From NCBI RefSeq assembly GCF_001311785.1, contig NZ_BBBX01000002.1, positions 1 through 64,000 on the forward strand: a stretch of DNA of 64,000 nt. Direction: 5' to 3'. Origin of the DNA: Lacticaseibacillus saniviri JCM 17471 = DSM 24301. GTDB lineage: Bacteria > Bacillota > Bacilli > Lactobacillales > Lactobacillaceae. Made by a program: the position numbers and the translations under genes. This document shows, piece after piece, positions 1 to 9,341 of the stretch. Below the pieces are notes generated by a model that ran no database searches, was not told the origin of the DNA, and saw nothing but the letters and a program-made list of their open reading frames with translations. Every line of letters starts with the position of its first letter. Within the stretch, counting starts at the first letter, position 1.

Positions 1-81
1 CATGGTTGCGGCTCTTTTTTTGTGCATTAGTTGGATAAATGGGTAAGATGATAGCTGAAATGAGGAGTTAGGGGTGAGAGA

Positions 82-666
82 ATGAACAAGGGCAGACTTG
101 AGGCATTTACGGATGCGATTATTGCAATTGTGGTCACGCTACTAGTGTTGGAAATTCCGCGGCCACACGGGTATACATTTAGTGCACTGTTTGTTAATTG
201 GCGCAGTTATATTGTCTACATTGTCACGTTCACACAATTGATGGCGGTCTGGTATAACCACCATAATCTGCTGAAACACGCGACTAATTTGACGCACGCG
301 TTCTACTGGGCGAACACCTTCTGGCTGCTGGTCCTCTCAGTGGCGCCATTTGCGACATCATGGCTATCCGAATATCCAGAGCGATGGCAACCAGAGATGT
401 TTTATGTGATTGTTTGGTCGCTGTGGTCGCTGGCATATACGCTGATGGAAGATGTCCTATTCCAAAAGAATCCCCAAATCAGTTTGATTGATCGTTATTC
501 GCGCTGGATCTATTACATCATGGCGTTTGCACTGGTGATGGCCCGTTTTGTGCCATTAACGGGTGTGCTGATTGTTGGTATGTTGACGCTGTGGCTCTTA
601 CTCAGTCCCATTAGATATGGATATGATCCCACGAAGGCCAAACGGGAGCCGCACGATGAAGATTAG
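82..666 (+). CDS. TMEM175-family (DUF1211) potassium channel-like membrane protein
   Basis: A 194-residue integral membrane protein. The first helix carries FTDAIIAIVVTLLVLEI, a close match to the FSD-containing helix that lines the pore in TMEM175/DUF1211 proteins. Further hydrophobic segments lie near residues 35-60, 78-95, 105-125 and 145-175, giving about six helices, the usual size of one bacterial subunit. Family members conduct K+ and assemble as tetramers in the plasma membrane; the role in this organism is inference. Its last 11 bases overlap the start of the next gene, so the two are probably co-translated. The ATG follows a weak GGGGTGAGAG ribosome site. Confidence 0.8.
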   Translation: MNKGRLEAFTDAIIAIVVTLLVLEIPRPHGYTFSALFVNWRSYIVYIVTFTQLMAVWYNHHNLLKHATNLTHAFYWANTFWLLVLSVAPFATSWLSEYPERWQPEMFYVIVWSLWSLAYTLMEDVLFQKNPQISLIDRYSRWIYYIMAFALVMARFVPLTGVLIVGMLTLWLLLSPIRYGYDPTKAKREPHDED

Positions 667-1189
667 TCTCATCGGCAGTCCGGGTGCGGGCAAATCCACG
701 TTTGCACGTCAATTAGCCGCGGCGACTGATTTGCCGCTGATGTCCTTGGATACCTTGTGGCATCGTCTGGATTACAGTGCTCAGGCGCGCCAGCAGTTTA
801 TCCAGCAACAGCAGGATTTTATCGATATACATGCGAGTTGGGTGATTGATGGCAATTACTACGATACGATTGAGACGCGGTTCCAGCATAGTGACATTGT
901 GGTTTGGTTTCAAATTTCGCGGCCGCATGCCATCTGGCGTGTGGTGCGACGTTCAATGCGATTTCGCCGCGATCGACAGACACGCCCAGAAATGCCGCCA
1001 CAATTTCATGAGCAATTTGACCGAGATTATCTCGAGTTTATGCGTTTTGTCTGGCATTACCCCACCAAAGAACGGCGCCGATTACAGCCCGTTTTGCAGC
1101 GGTTGAAGATGACCAATAAGCTGATTATTGTTCGCGATCAAGTCTCTCGAGATGCGGTATTAGCTGCACTCACACACAATTTAAATTAA
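656..1189 (+). CDS. AAA/P-loop ATPase, DNA topology modulation (FlaR)-like protein
   Basis: A 177-residue cytoplasmic P-loop protein with Walker A GSPGAGKST near residues 7-15 and an adenylate-kinase-like fold. The pattern LDTLWHR followed by WVIDGNY is typical of small kinases annotated as topology modulation protein FlaR; the true substrate is unknown. I chose the ATG at 656 rather than an in-frame one at 617. It puts the P-loop at the usual distance from the N terminus and gives an 11-base overlap with the preceding gene. A U-tract hairpin follows directly. Confidence 0.72.
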   Translation: MKISLIGSPGAGKSTFARQLAAATDLPLMSLDTLWHRLDYSAQARQQFIQQQQDFIDIHASWVIDGNYYDTIETRFQHSDIVVWFQISRPHAIWRVVRRSMRFRRDRQTRPEMPPQFHEQFDRDYLEFMRFVWHYPTKERRRLQPVLQRLKMTNKLIIVRDQVSRDAVLAALTHNLN

Positions 1190-1190
1190 A

Positions 1191-1214
1191 AAAAGCACAT
1201 TCGATGTGCTTTTT
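1191..1214 (+). terminator. Rho-independent terminator
   Basis: AAAAGCACAT-TCG-ATGTGCTTTTTT forms a tight hairpin with a U tract just past the stop of the FlaR-like gene. Confidence 0.85.
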
Positions 1215-1287
1215 TATTTGCAACGATATTTTTAATAAAGAAAATCGGGTATAATAAAAGAGAAATATATAGTTGGAGGGATTTTTG

Positions 1288-2043
1288 ATGAAGGTTTGGA
1301 AAAAGTTCTGTTTGGGCATCGCTGCAGCCTTGTTGCTCACACCAGTGTGGTCAGCAACACCGGTTCATGCGGCAACACCTGTCACCGCGGGAATGGTGAC
1401 GCAAAAATTTGTGGGGCAAGTGAATTATGTGCCAGGATATGGCATCAACTTGAGCAGTTTCAATGCTCAGGGGAAACCGACTTATTTGCGTAAGTTGGCC
1501 AATGCTAGCAAATGGCAAGTCAAGGGATACAAGAATTTCAGCGGTAAAAAGTATTACAACTTAGGCGGCAACCAATGGGCAGAGGCGCGGTACATTGCAC
1601 CAGCAACGCCGGCCATTAACTGGATGAAGCCGTCTGAGAATAAGCCATATCCTAAGCTACAAGCTGGTGATTACTTCTCAGTGTCAATCGCTAATCAGCG
1701 CGTTTATGTGCGTAATAAGAAAAATCAAACGCTGTATACCATGTATGCTTCAACTGGCATGCATAATGCGACCCCACGTGGGACGTTCCATATGCAAGCG
1801 GAACGCGGCGCTAGTTTCTTCAACGCCTCAGTGGGTGTTGGCGCCCGCTACTGGACGTCGTGGCTGAATCACGGTGAATACCTGTTCCATTCCGTTGTCA
1901 TTAATGGCCAGGGCCAATACATCCAAAGTGAAGCTAAGAAGCTGGGCACCCCTGCTTCACATGGTTGCATTCGGTTAACCGCGCCTGATGCACAGTGGAT
2001 TATGAACAATGCGCGCACCGGTATGGTGGTCGTGATTGCTTAG
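1288..2043 (+). CDS. Secreted L,D-transpeptidase (YkuD domain) with N-terminal wall-binding repeat
   Basis: A 251-residue exported enzyme expected to make 3-3 peptidoglycan cross-links or attach proteins to the wall. It has a Lys-rich start and hydrophobic signal peptide ending near VHAA (about residue 29). An SLAP/SH3-like module (VNYVPGYGI to YNLGGNQWAEARY) follows at about 45-105. The YkuD catalytic domain at about 125-251 has the ASHGCIRL signature with the nucleophile Cys near 227. The start at 1288 follows TTGGAGGG; an upstream in-frame ATG at 1273 lies inside that ribosome site and is rejected. The same wall module recurs in the surface protein at 9342-10948. Monocistronic, with a strong terminator behind it. 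Confidence 0.9.
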   Translation: MKVWKKFCLGIAAALLLTPVWSATPVHAATPVTAGMVTQKFVGQVNYVPGYGINLSSFNAQGKPTYLRKLANASKWQVKGYKNFSGKKYYNLGGNQWAEARYIAPATPAINWMKPSENKPYPKLQAGDYFSVSIANQRVYVRNKKNQTLYTMYASTGMHNATPRGTFHMQAERGASFFNASVGVGARYWTSWLNHGEYLFHSVVINGQGQYIQSEAKKLGTPASHGCIRLTAPDAQWIMNNARTGMVVVIA

Positions 2044-2051
2044 TTAGCGTT

Positions 2052-2101
2052 AAAAATGGTCCTGTGATAAATCCAATCGGATTTATCACAGGACCATTTT
2101 T
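2052..2101. terminator. Strong bidirectional terminator hairpin
   Basis: A 20-bp-class stem (AAATGGTCCTGTGATAAATC and its complement, loop CAATCG) ending in T runs on both strands. It serves the L,D-transpeptidase gene and possibly the convergent tautomerase operon. Confidence 0.9.
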
Positions 2102-2129
2102 GATTGCGGGCAAACTAGCCGCTCACTTC

Positions 2130-2519
2130 TTATAATTCGCCAGTCAAAAATTGGGCACGGCCGTTACCAAAGCTCCAATCCTCATCGCTATTAACGGTGA
2201 GGTTGATGACAACATCTTCGGGACGGATGCCGAGTTGTTGATGCAGTTCGGTCACCAGATTTTGATAGAAGGTTTCCTTCTGTTCGGTTGTTCGGGGGCG
2301 GGTGGTCAGACTGAAAATCAACACTTGATCCGTACGTTCAATGCCCAAACCGGTATCGAGCACTTGCATCTCAAAGGGCTCATGCCGGGAAACGACCTGG
2401 TAGCGGTCACCTTCAGGAGCACCGAACGCTTCTAGCATGACGCGGTAAGAAATATCGAGAATCTGTTTGATGGTCTCCTCAGAGCGACCTTTGTACATAT
2501 CAATTCGCATTAATGGCAT
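2130..2519 (-). CDS. Tautomerase family protein
   Basis: A 129-residue protein of the tautomerase superfamily. After Met removal it would start with Pro (MPLMRIDMYKGRS), the catalytic base of this family, and it has the conserved beta-alpha-beta pattern with ISYRVMLEAFGAPEGDRYQV. The length fits the larger tautomerase_2-like branch rather than the 60-residue 4-oxalocrotonate type. The physiological substrate is unknown. It is the second gene of a two-gene minus-strand operon behind an HxlR regulator with a 21-bp gap, a pairing that suggests response to reactive carbonyl or aromatic compounds (inference). Confidence 0.85.
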   Translation of the reverse strand: MPLMRIDMYKGRSEETIKQILDISYRVMLEAFGAPEGDRYQVVSRHEPFEMQVLDTGLGIERTDQVLIFSLTTRPRTTEQKETFYQNLVTELHQQLGIRPEDVVINLTVNSDEDWSFGNGRAQFLTGEL

Positions 2520-2540
2520 TGTTATCTCTCCTTATTGCGG

Positions 2541-2903
2541 TTATTCATCACAGAGGGAACGAGCGACGAGTTCGGTGTCGACGTGCGTATCGCCCCAGTC
2601 ACAGATGGCATCCAACACGGGAATGAGCGATTCACCTTTATCGGTCAAACGATATTCAACGTGTGGTTGGGCGGTTTTGAAATCATGGCGATCAATGAGG
2701 CCGTCGTGTTCGAGTTCCCGCAACTGACTGGTGAGTGTTTTGTGGGAGACATCTTGAATGTGGTGTTGCAGATCAGCGAAGCGACGTGATCCTGTCTCTG
2801 CGAGTTCATAGAGAATCATGATTTTCCACTTGCCTTGAATCATTTGCATCGTGGCGTCAAATTCGTTGAGATAACGCGGTGTTGCCGCAGTTAGTTTTTG
2901 CAT
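2541..2903 (-). CDS. HxlR-family transcriptional regulator
   Basis: A 120-residue winged-helix regulator. IQGKWKIMILYEL, the RRFADLQHHI region, HKTLTSQLRELEHDGLIDR and the wing VEYRLTDKGESL are the HxlR signature in order. No Cys sits in the N-terminal sensing position used by YodB/HypR, so thiol sensing by that route is not supported. It precedes the tautomerase gene and is divergent from the short-chain dehydrogenase at 3004, so it probably controls both from the 100-bp intergenic region. Confidence 0.9.
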   Translation of the reverse strand: MQKLTAATPRYLNEFDATMQMIQGKWKIMILYELAETGSRRFADLQHHIQDVSHKTLTSQLRELEHDGLIDRHDFKTAQPHVEYRLTDKGESLIPVLDAICDWGDTHVDTELVARSLCDE

Positions 2904-2943
2904 AAATATCCTTTCTGGTTGGTGGTTACATCAAAGTGCGTAC

Positions 2944-2972
2944 TTGTTTTGATTATCAACGCCTCATATAAT
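2944..2972 (+). promoter_or_regulatory. Sigma-A type promoter for the dehydrogenase gene
   Basis: TTGTTT, 17-bp spacer, TATAAT, followed 31 bp later by the start codon with AGGAGG. It lies in the divergent gap with the HxlR gene, so it is the likely target of that regulator. Confidence 0.6.
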
Positions 2973-3003
2973 AACAACATCAATCAAATCAGGAGGCACC
3001 ACA

Positions 3004-3727
3004 ATGAAAAAACTTGTTGTTATTACTGGTGCGAGTTCTGGCTTCGGTGCCGAAATCGCAAAATTTTAATGCAGATGGTTACCCTATGTTACTCTTAGGA
3101 CGCCGAATTGAAAAGCTAAATGCGTTAGCCGCTGACTTCGATCACGCCATGGCTGAAGCTGTCGACGTGACTGATTACGATCAATTCGAAGCAGCTGTGC
3201 GCAAGGCCGAAGCTGTTTATGGCCCGACAGAATTACTCATCAACAATGCCGGTGTGATGTTGCTCGGTAACGTGCAGAATCAAGACCCACGTGAATGGCA
3301 AACCATGCTCGACACCAATGTGATGGGCGTGCTGAATGGCACACAAATCGTTTTAAACGAGATGCGTGAACACGAACACGGTACGATTCTCAACGTGTCA
3401 TCATTGGCCGGCAAAAGACATTCGTTAATCATGCCGCTTATGTGGCTTCAAAGTATGGTGTCCACGGCTTATCCGAAACGATTCGTGAAGAAAATGCCGG
3501 TAAAAACGTGCGGGTGATGTTGATTGCACCGGGTGCTGCCGAAACTGAATTGTTGACGCATGTCACCAGTGAATCCGCATTGACCGATTATAATGCCTGG
3601 AAGGAATCAATGGGGGGATTAACCCTCGATCCTAAGCATGTGGCCGAAACCGTGAAGTTTATGTTTGATATGCCACAAACGCAACATCCGCGAAGTCGAC
3701 ATCGCGGCAACACGGCAAGACGCTTAA
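3004..3727 (+). CDS. Short-chain dehydrogenase/reductase (SDR), frame broken three times
   Basis: A classical SDR of about 240 residues: TGASSGFG (cofactor loop), LLINNAGVML (NNAG), the SSLAGK strand, the Tyr-Gly-Lys region around VASKYGVHGLSE, and PGAAETELL. The reading frame is broken near 3066 (one extra T in a T run), near 3413 (one missing A in GGCAAAAGAC) and near 3680 (one extra A). Undoing these gives an uninterrupted protein ending IREVDIAATRQDA at 3727. The start has a perfect AGGAGG. Divergent from an HxlR regulator. The breaks look like sequence errors; substrate unknown. Confidence 0.85.
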
Positions 3728-3928
3728 TCCTTATTGTTCCGGAATATAATCAGAAGATTGTGTCAAAACGGATACCGTTTCGACACAACCTTCTTTGTTT
3801 TTCCATCATTATTAATCGCGCACACCCGCATTGTTCAAAATAATGTTTCACGTGAAACCCGCAAACATGACCCACTTGGCGAATTCGATTACAATGAAAC
3901 TAAATCACTGAGAAGGCAGGCGTGGACG

Positions 3929-4306
3929 ATGGCAAAGTACAACACGTTAGATGAATTCATGACCAGTATTGATGACCCAGCGCATGTGCAAAAGTTGGCG
4001 GCATTGATTCAATGGGCGCTAGATCGGTTTCCAACACTTTTGCTGCGGATTGCGTGGAATCAGCCGATGTTAACGGATCACGGCACCTTTATTATCGGGT
4101 TCAGTGCCGCAACGAACCATATTTCGATTGCGGTTGAAGATAAGACACTCGATTTGTATCGCGATACCATTACGCAAGCGGGCTACAAGAGTAGCAAGCG
4201 TCTTTTTCAGATGTAGTGGGATCAGGAATGGTCACATGAATTGTTAGCGGAGTTAATCGCGTTCAACATTGAAGACAAGCAGGATATCACGACTTTCTGG
4301 CGATAA
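3929..4306 (+). CDS. DUF1801 (iron chaperone-like) protein with internal stop codon
   Basis: A protein of about 125 residues of the DUF1801/YdhG fold, frataxin-like in some members: LDEFMTSIDDPAHVQKLAAL, IAWNQPML, FIIGFSAATNHISIAVED and GYKSSKRLFQM. An in-frame TAG at 4214-4216 interrupts it; reading through gives WDQEWSHELLAELIAFNIEDK to a stop at 4306, the normal family C terminus. Homologues usually have Lys after the Met, so AAG to TAG is a single substitution, unlike the indels elsewhere in this window. Either a true nonsense mutation or a base-call error. Confidence 0.7.
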
Positions 4307-4323
4307 CGCACGGAGAAGAAAAC

Positions 4324-4488
4324 ATGACACAATCAAGACGAGTGTTGGGTATTTTTATGGTGATATTGTGGATACTGACGATTGGGCTACTGATAATGGC
4401 GGTTATCGGTCAGGTCGCACCGGTGGCGTTGATTGTTATCTTGATTCTCGCCATTGCGGTTTCTGTTGGGTTTCGAAGCACCTTGTAA
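4324..4488 (+). CDS. Small two-helix membrane protein
   Basis: A 54-residue protein with a short basic N terminus (MTQSRRVLG) and two hydrophobic stretches (about residues 9-28 and 33-49), ending GFRSTL. It starts 18 bp after the previous stop with CGGAGAAGAAA upstream and is followed by a strong terminator, so it looks like the last gene of a two-gene transcript. No family recognised. Confidence 0.5.
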   Translation: MTQSRRVLGIFMVILWILTIGLLIMAVIGQVAPVALIVILILAIAVSVGFRSTL

Positions 4489-4527
4489 GACATTGGAACG
4501 CGATTAGGCTATTTTGTTCGGACATTG

Positions 4528-4567
4528 AAAAGCACTTGTGTCAGTGACGACACAAGTGCTTTTTTTA
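4528..4567. terminator. Terminator between converging genes
   Basis: AGCACTTGTGTC and its complement around a short loop, A run before and T run after, so usable from both strands (small membrane gene on plus, azlD on minus). Confidence 0.85.
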
Positions 4568-4577
4568 ATGCTGTTAA

Positions 4578-4910
4578 TTAGGCGATGCCGAGGATACGTA
4601 AGCCAGCTAAGGAAATAATCCCGACCGCCACAATCACGAGCAGACTTTTGGAGATGACGGCCGCAACCACGGTGGGCAATGAAGCGAGCGCGTAATCGAG
4701 ATTGAGCTGTGGCAGATGGCCCGGATTGGCGGTGAAGAGACTGCTGAACCACAGAGTGGCCATGATGACAATCGGAACGAAGGCGAGGTATTCAATTACA
4801 GGCTTGGGTAAGGTGAAGTGTTTGAGGAGCACGAGTGGCAGGATACGTGACAGCCAGGTAACCAAGCCACAGCCGGCGATGGTGAGTAACACGACGTTAG
4901 AAGAAGGCAT
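4578..4910 (-). CDS. azlD: AzlD-type branched-chain amino acid export subunit
   Basis: A small membrane protein of about 110 residues with three to four helices. It is the partner of AzlC in the LIV-E exporter that moves branched-chain amino acids out of the cell. Hydrophobic blocks NVVLLTIAGCGLVTWLSRILPLVLL and YLAFVPIVIMATLWF match AzlD. I prefer the start at 4910 (MPSSNVV) over the upstream in-frame ATG at 4934. It gives the family length and a short overlap with the repaired azlC end at 4897, the usual azlCD arrangement. Confidence 0.85.
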   Translation of the reverse strand: MPSSNVVLLTIAGCGLVTWLSRILPLVLLKHFTLPKPVIEYLAFVPIVIMATLWFSSLFTANPGHLPQLNLDYALASLPTVVAAVISKSLLVIVAVGIISLAGLRILGIA

Positions 4911-5603
4911 GCTTGAGCCACACCCCCAGTCCACAACCGATTAATGTGACCACGATAATCACGAGATTGCTGGGCAAAAAATCATGCCGAGATAAGTCAA
5001 AATGAGTGTGATACCAACAACAAGGAGTTGCAGTGACCGTGGTAATGAGCGATCGGTAATGAGTTGTAGATAGAGCAAGCCCATAAACATCGCGACGATG
5101 GCAAAGTCTAAGCCTAGTTGTTTGGGGTCACCGACAATACCACCGAGCAGCGATCCAATCGCGCTAGCACCGGCCCACGTAAGGTAGGCGATCCAATTGG
5201 CGGTGTTAAACCAGGTGAAGGATAACTTGCCCTCGGTGTAGTTGAGCTTGTTCATCCCTAATGCGAAACTCTCATCAGTCAGCAAGGTGCCTAACAAAAG
5301 ATTCTTCGCCGTGGATTCACGCTTGAAGTAGGGCGCTAACGTGGTGCTCATCAGAATCATGCGCGAGTTGACCAAGAAGGTGGCTAAAATAATCGATGAT
5401 ACAGGCGTTGCGGCCGCTAGTAAGCTGACCGTAGTGAATTGCGAGGAGCCAGCATAGATAATCAGGGACATCAATACAATTTGCCAAGTACTAAAGCCAG
5501 ACGCGCGGCCAATGACGCCAAATGCGATGCCAATACCGAGATACCCGAATACGGTGGGCAGCGTTTCTTTGATTGCGGATCGCGTGGTTAAACTATCGTC
5601 CAT
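4897..5603 (-). CDS. azlC: AzlC-type branched-chain amino acid exporter, frameshift near C terminus
   Basis: The large subunit of the AzlCD exporter: a membrane protein of about 235 residues with TVFGYLGIGIAFGV, IYAGSSQF and the GTLLTDESFAL motif typical of the family. As sequenced it stops at 4959 after FCPAIS. Adding one base to the six-A run at 4976-4981 restores FLPSNLVIIVVTLIGCGLGVWLK and a stop at 4897 overlapping azlD. The start at 5603 has a GGGAGAGG ribosome site. Confidence 0.85.
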
Positions 5604-5731
5604 GGTGTCACCTCTCCCAGAAAAATTTTACCTTTCAGTGTAACTTAATGCGCTGCAAGGACGCAAATGTCGAAAAATGATCGCCATTGCAGTATGTTAG
5701 AGGGAGACAGGCAGGCGCCAGGAAGGTGAGG

Positions 5732-6619
5732 ATGATTAAGATGACGACAATGACAATTATCTATAATCCACACGCTGGCCACAATACAGGCGAGTGGGCA
5801 GCTAAACGGTTACAGTCTGCGGTAGTGAGCCACGGTGGTACGGCTGAATTAGCGCCCACCAAATCAGCCGGTGATGCGACACAACTCGCACGGCACGCTG
5901 AAAGCGCCATTGTTGTCGCTGTCGGCGGCGATGGCACAATCAGCGAGGTGGTGGCGGGATTAGTGCCACGAGAGACACCACCTATTTTGGGGATTATTCC
6001 CCAGGGAACTGTGAATAATTTGGCGCGCGTGTTACAGATTCCACCGCTGCCTGATTTAGCGATTCGCAATATTTTAACGGCGAGCGCGCGACCAATCGAT
6101 GTCGGGCAGGTGAACGATCACTATATGATCAGTACTATGACGCTCGGCGTGTTAGCCAATGTCGCCGTATCGGTGACGCAAAAGGAGAAACAGCGCTTTG
6201 GCCCACTGGCTTTTTTGGCACGAGGAGCAAAGGTGTTGGCGCAACATCAACACTGGCAACTGCAGCTCGAGAGTCCCCAACATCAGTGGACAAAAGATAC
6301 TCAGTTAATGCTGGTGACGATGACGAATTCGGTGGGCGGCTTCACGAATTTTGCGCCACAGGCAAAACCGGATGACGGCAAATTTCATGTGTTTGTGGCA
6401 CCCAAGTTATCGATTTGGCATTCGTTGCGCGCGCTGCCGTATTTCTTGAGCGGTAAATTCTCGAAATTTCCCGGCATGACGTATTTTACAGCGACTGAAC
6501 TCACTGTGACGGCCAACAAAAATTGCGCACTCGAATTGACGGGGATCCCAGCACGCACTTACCACTTGAAATGAAAGTAATCAGTGACCATATTCGCGTC
6601 TTGGCACCAAAAAGATTAA
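5732..6619 (+). CDS. Diacylglycerol kinase-family lipid kinase (YegS/DagK-like), C-terminal frameshift
   Basis: An ATP-dependent lipid kinase of about 295 residues. It has YNPHAGHN near the N terminus, the diagnostic GGDGTISEVV nucleotide motif near residue 70, and GIIPQGTVNNLAR (the GTxND/N region). ATG 5732 or 5741 are both possible behind AGGAAGGTGAGG. As sequenced it ends at 6574. One missing G in the run at 6541-6544 restores DPSTHLPLEMKVISDHIRVLAPK, the family's C-terminal beta domain, and a second A-run slip would stop it at 6619 ahead of the terminator. Probably phosphorylates diacylglycerol or a related lipid at the membrane. Confidence 0.8.
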
Positions 6620-6649
6620 GAGAGACGAACCGTCTGCGCGATAATCCAA

Positions 6650-6682
6650 AAAGCGATACCATAGAGGTGGTCGCTTTTTTCG
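6650..6682 (+). terminator. Terminator after the lipid kinase gene
   Basis: AAAAAGCGATACC and GGTGGTCGCTTTTTT form an imperfect stem with a U tract, between the kinase gene and the UvrA paralogue. Confidence 0.65.
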
Positions 6683-6703
6683 TATCAAGAAGGGTGGATT
6701 AAG

Positions 6704-9231
6704 ATGTCACAGAATCGTCCAACACAAATAGAAATTATTGGCGCCAAAGTCAATAATCTGAAGAATATCGATGTTAATGTGCCGCTGAACCAGCTGGTGG
6801 CGATTACCGGCAAGAGTGGTTCGGGGAAATCGTCACTAGCGATGGGGGTGCTGTATTCCGAGGGGATGCGGCGCTATGTAAGTTCACTATCGACATACAC
6901 CAGACGACGCTTATCGCAGGCCAAGCCGACCGACGCGACGAGCATTAAGCACATCCCCAGTGCGATTGCGCTCAAGCAGCGTCCCAGCGTCCCCGATGTG
7001 CGATCGACAGTCGGTACAGTCACCGAAGCACTGAACATCGTGCGCCTCATTTTTTCACGGTTGGGTTCGCCCCGCTGTCCCAATGGGCATCAGGTGCCAC
7101 CGACACTCGCGATTGCGCAAGCCATGGATTTGCCCAACGATGGTCAGAGCGGCATGGGTGAAATTGTGTGTCCCACATGTGGCGTCACCTTCATGGCCTA
7201 CTCGGCGGAAGATTTTGCGTTCAATGCGTATGGCGCATGTCCCACCTGTGATGGGACCGGGGTGACCCGCCAAATCGATTCGCGCAAGTTGATTCCCAAT
7301 CCCAAGTTGACGATTCGAGAAGGCGCCGTGGCCTCTTGGAAGGTGCCTGGTCGCAGTTTCATTCCGTTTGTGGTCGAAGCTGCTGGGGTCGATATCGATA
7401 CCCCGTATGAAGAATTGTCGGCCTCAGCGCAGGCCTTCGTGCTGCACGGCGAGCGTAAGGAATATGAAATCAATATTCCAACGCGTACTGGGAAGGTCTT
7501 CCACATGGATCATGCGGTCTACGAGAATGCCTACAACGCGATTGAGGATACGCTGAACAATACCGACAACGTGCGCACCATCAAGCGCTTGGACAAGTTC
7601 TACACATTCAGTGAATGTCCAACCTGCCACGGGAGTCGCTTCAACCCCAAGTTGTTAACACAACTTTTGGTCGATAAGAATATCGCTGAAGTTTCCGATC
7701 TGGAATTAGTGCAATTGCAGCAATTCATTCCAGCGATTCGGGCGTGGTTACCCGATAATATGCAGGCATTGGGCGATAAATTATTGACAGAGCTCGAGGG
7801 CTTGCTACAACCGCTGATGAACTTGGGGCTGGATTATTTGACCCTGAGTCGCGCAGGTAACACCTTATCCACGGGTGAACTGCAGCGCATTCAGCTGAGC
7901 CGCACACTGCGCACCGAGACAACGGGTGTCCTGTATGTTTTGGATGAACCCTCGATTGGGTTGCATGCGGCCAATGTGCAGGGGCTCATCACCATCATGA
8001 AGAACTTAGTGGAACAGGGCAATTCGGTTGTGGTGGTCGATCACGATCCAGCCATCATCTCGGCCGCGGATCACGTGATTGAAATCGGTCCGGATTCCGG
8101 TGAATTGGGTGGTCAAGTGATCGCACAGGGCAGCGTCGATGATATTTTGGCCGACCCACAGTCGCGGATGGCGCCATTCATCACCGGGAGTGCACAGCTG
8201 ATTCAGCGCCCACTGGCAGCGGCTGATGATTTATTTAAGGCGGGGCGGATTGATATCGGAATTGAACACTATCACAATATCGATCACCTCGAGACCAGTT
8301 TTCCGGTGAATCGCTTCACTGTGGTCAGTGGTTTCTCAGGTGCCGGCAAATCGACACTGGTGTTTGATGCACTGATTCCAGCACTCGAATCCCCCAAGAC
8401 GCCACCGGCATTCGTTGACCATATCGATAACAAAAAATCAAGCACGTCTACGCCATTGATGCCACGCCAATCGGTAAGAATATTCGCTCCACACTGGCAA
8501 CCTACACCAATGTGCTGGATGAATTGCGCGATTTGTTTGCCGCATTGCCCGAAAGTCAGGCGCGCGGGTTTGATAAGCGCTATTTCTCCTATAACCTCAA
8601 ACAGGGGGCATGCCCGACCTGTAATGGGACTGGTGAAATCAATCTGGATATCCAGTATCTGCCGGATATGCAACAAGTTTGCCCAACCTGTAATGGTGAG
8701 CGGTACAATCCCGAGGTATTACAGATTCGGTGGCACGGCAAGAACATCGCTGATCTATTGAAACTCGCGGTCACGGCTGCGATTCCGGTTTTTGCGGATG
8801 TGCCAAAGATTGAAGCCACACTCAAGGTGCTGGATGAGATGGGCTTGGGCTACATCCCACTCGGTGAAAGTACCGTGACGCTATCTGGTGGTGAGTCCCA
8901 ACGGCTCCGGTTATCGAAGTACATCAATAAGTCGCAAAAAGGCACGCTGTTTGTCTTTGATGAACCATCCATTGGTCTCCATCCGCTCGATGTGCAGGTC
9001 TTACTCCATGTCTTGCAGACCTTAATCGAGCAGGGTGGTACCGTGTTGGCGATTGAACATGACTTGGATTTGATTGAGAATGCGGATTACGTGATCGATA
9101 TGGGTCCAAGCGGTGGTGATCGTGGTGGTCAAATCATCGCTTCAGGGACGCCGGCACAGGTGGCACAAGAAAAGAGTCTGACCGGTCAGTACTTGCATGA
9201 ACAGCGCGAACATTTCCACTTAGATGATTAA
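6704..9231 (+). CDS. UvrA paralogue lacking the UvrB-binding domain, one frameshift
   Basis: An ABC-type ATPase of about 842 residues with two nucleotide domains: GKSGSGKSSLA near residue 36 and SGFSGAGKSTL near 545. Signatures TLSTGELQR and TLSGGESQR, and LDEPSIGLH-type Walker B motifs, are all present. Two zinc modules are seen (CPTC...CPTCDGTG and CPTCNGTGE...CPTCNG). It is about 100 residues shorter than canonical UvrA; the segment after the first Walker region passes straight to the signature domain, so the UvrB-interaction domain is missing, as in class II UvrA proteins linked to drug tolerance. The frame breaks at the six-A run near 8434 (one A missing). Confidence 0.85.
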
Positions 9232-9254
9232 ACCTACTTAGATTTGGTACCTAA

Positions 9255-9306
9255 TAATAAGAGGCTGTGACAATCCGAAAGGAATCTGTCACAGCCTCTT
9301 ATTTTG
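9255..9306. terminator. Terminator of the GGCTGTGAC family
   Basis: AATAAGAGGCTGTGACA and TGTCACAGCCTCTTATT flank a short loop. It lies between the converging UvrA-like gene and the surface protein gene. The same stem core recurs at several other gene ends in this window. Confidence 0.9.
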
Positions 9307-9341
9307 TTCAAGGGTAAGAGCGCCCCTTATGTAATTTGGGA

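Noticed and set aside
3004-3727. Programmed frameshifting as explanation for broken genes
   Set aside because: The slips differ in direction and site, lack slippery heptamers with downstream structure, and affect unrelated genes; sequence error is simpler.
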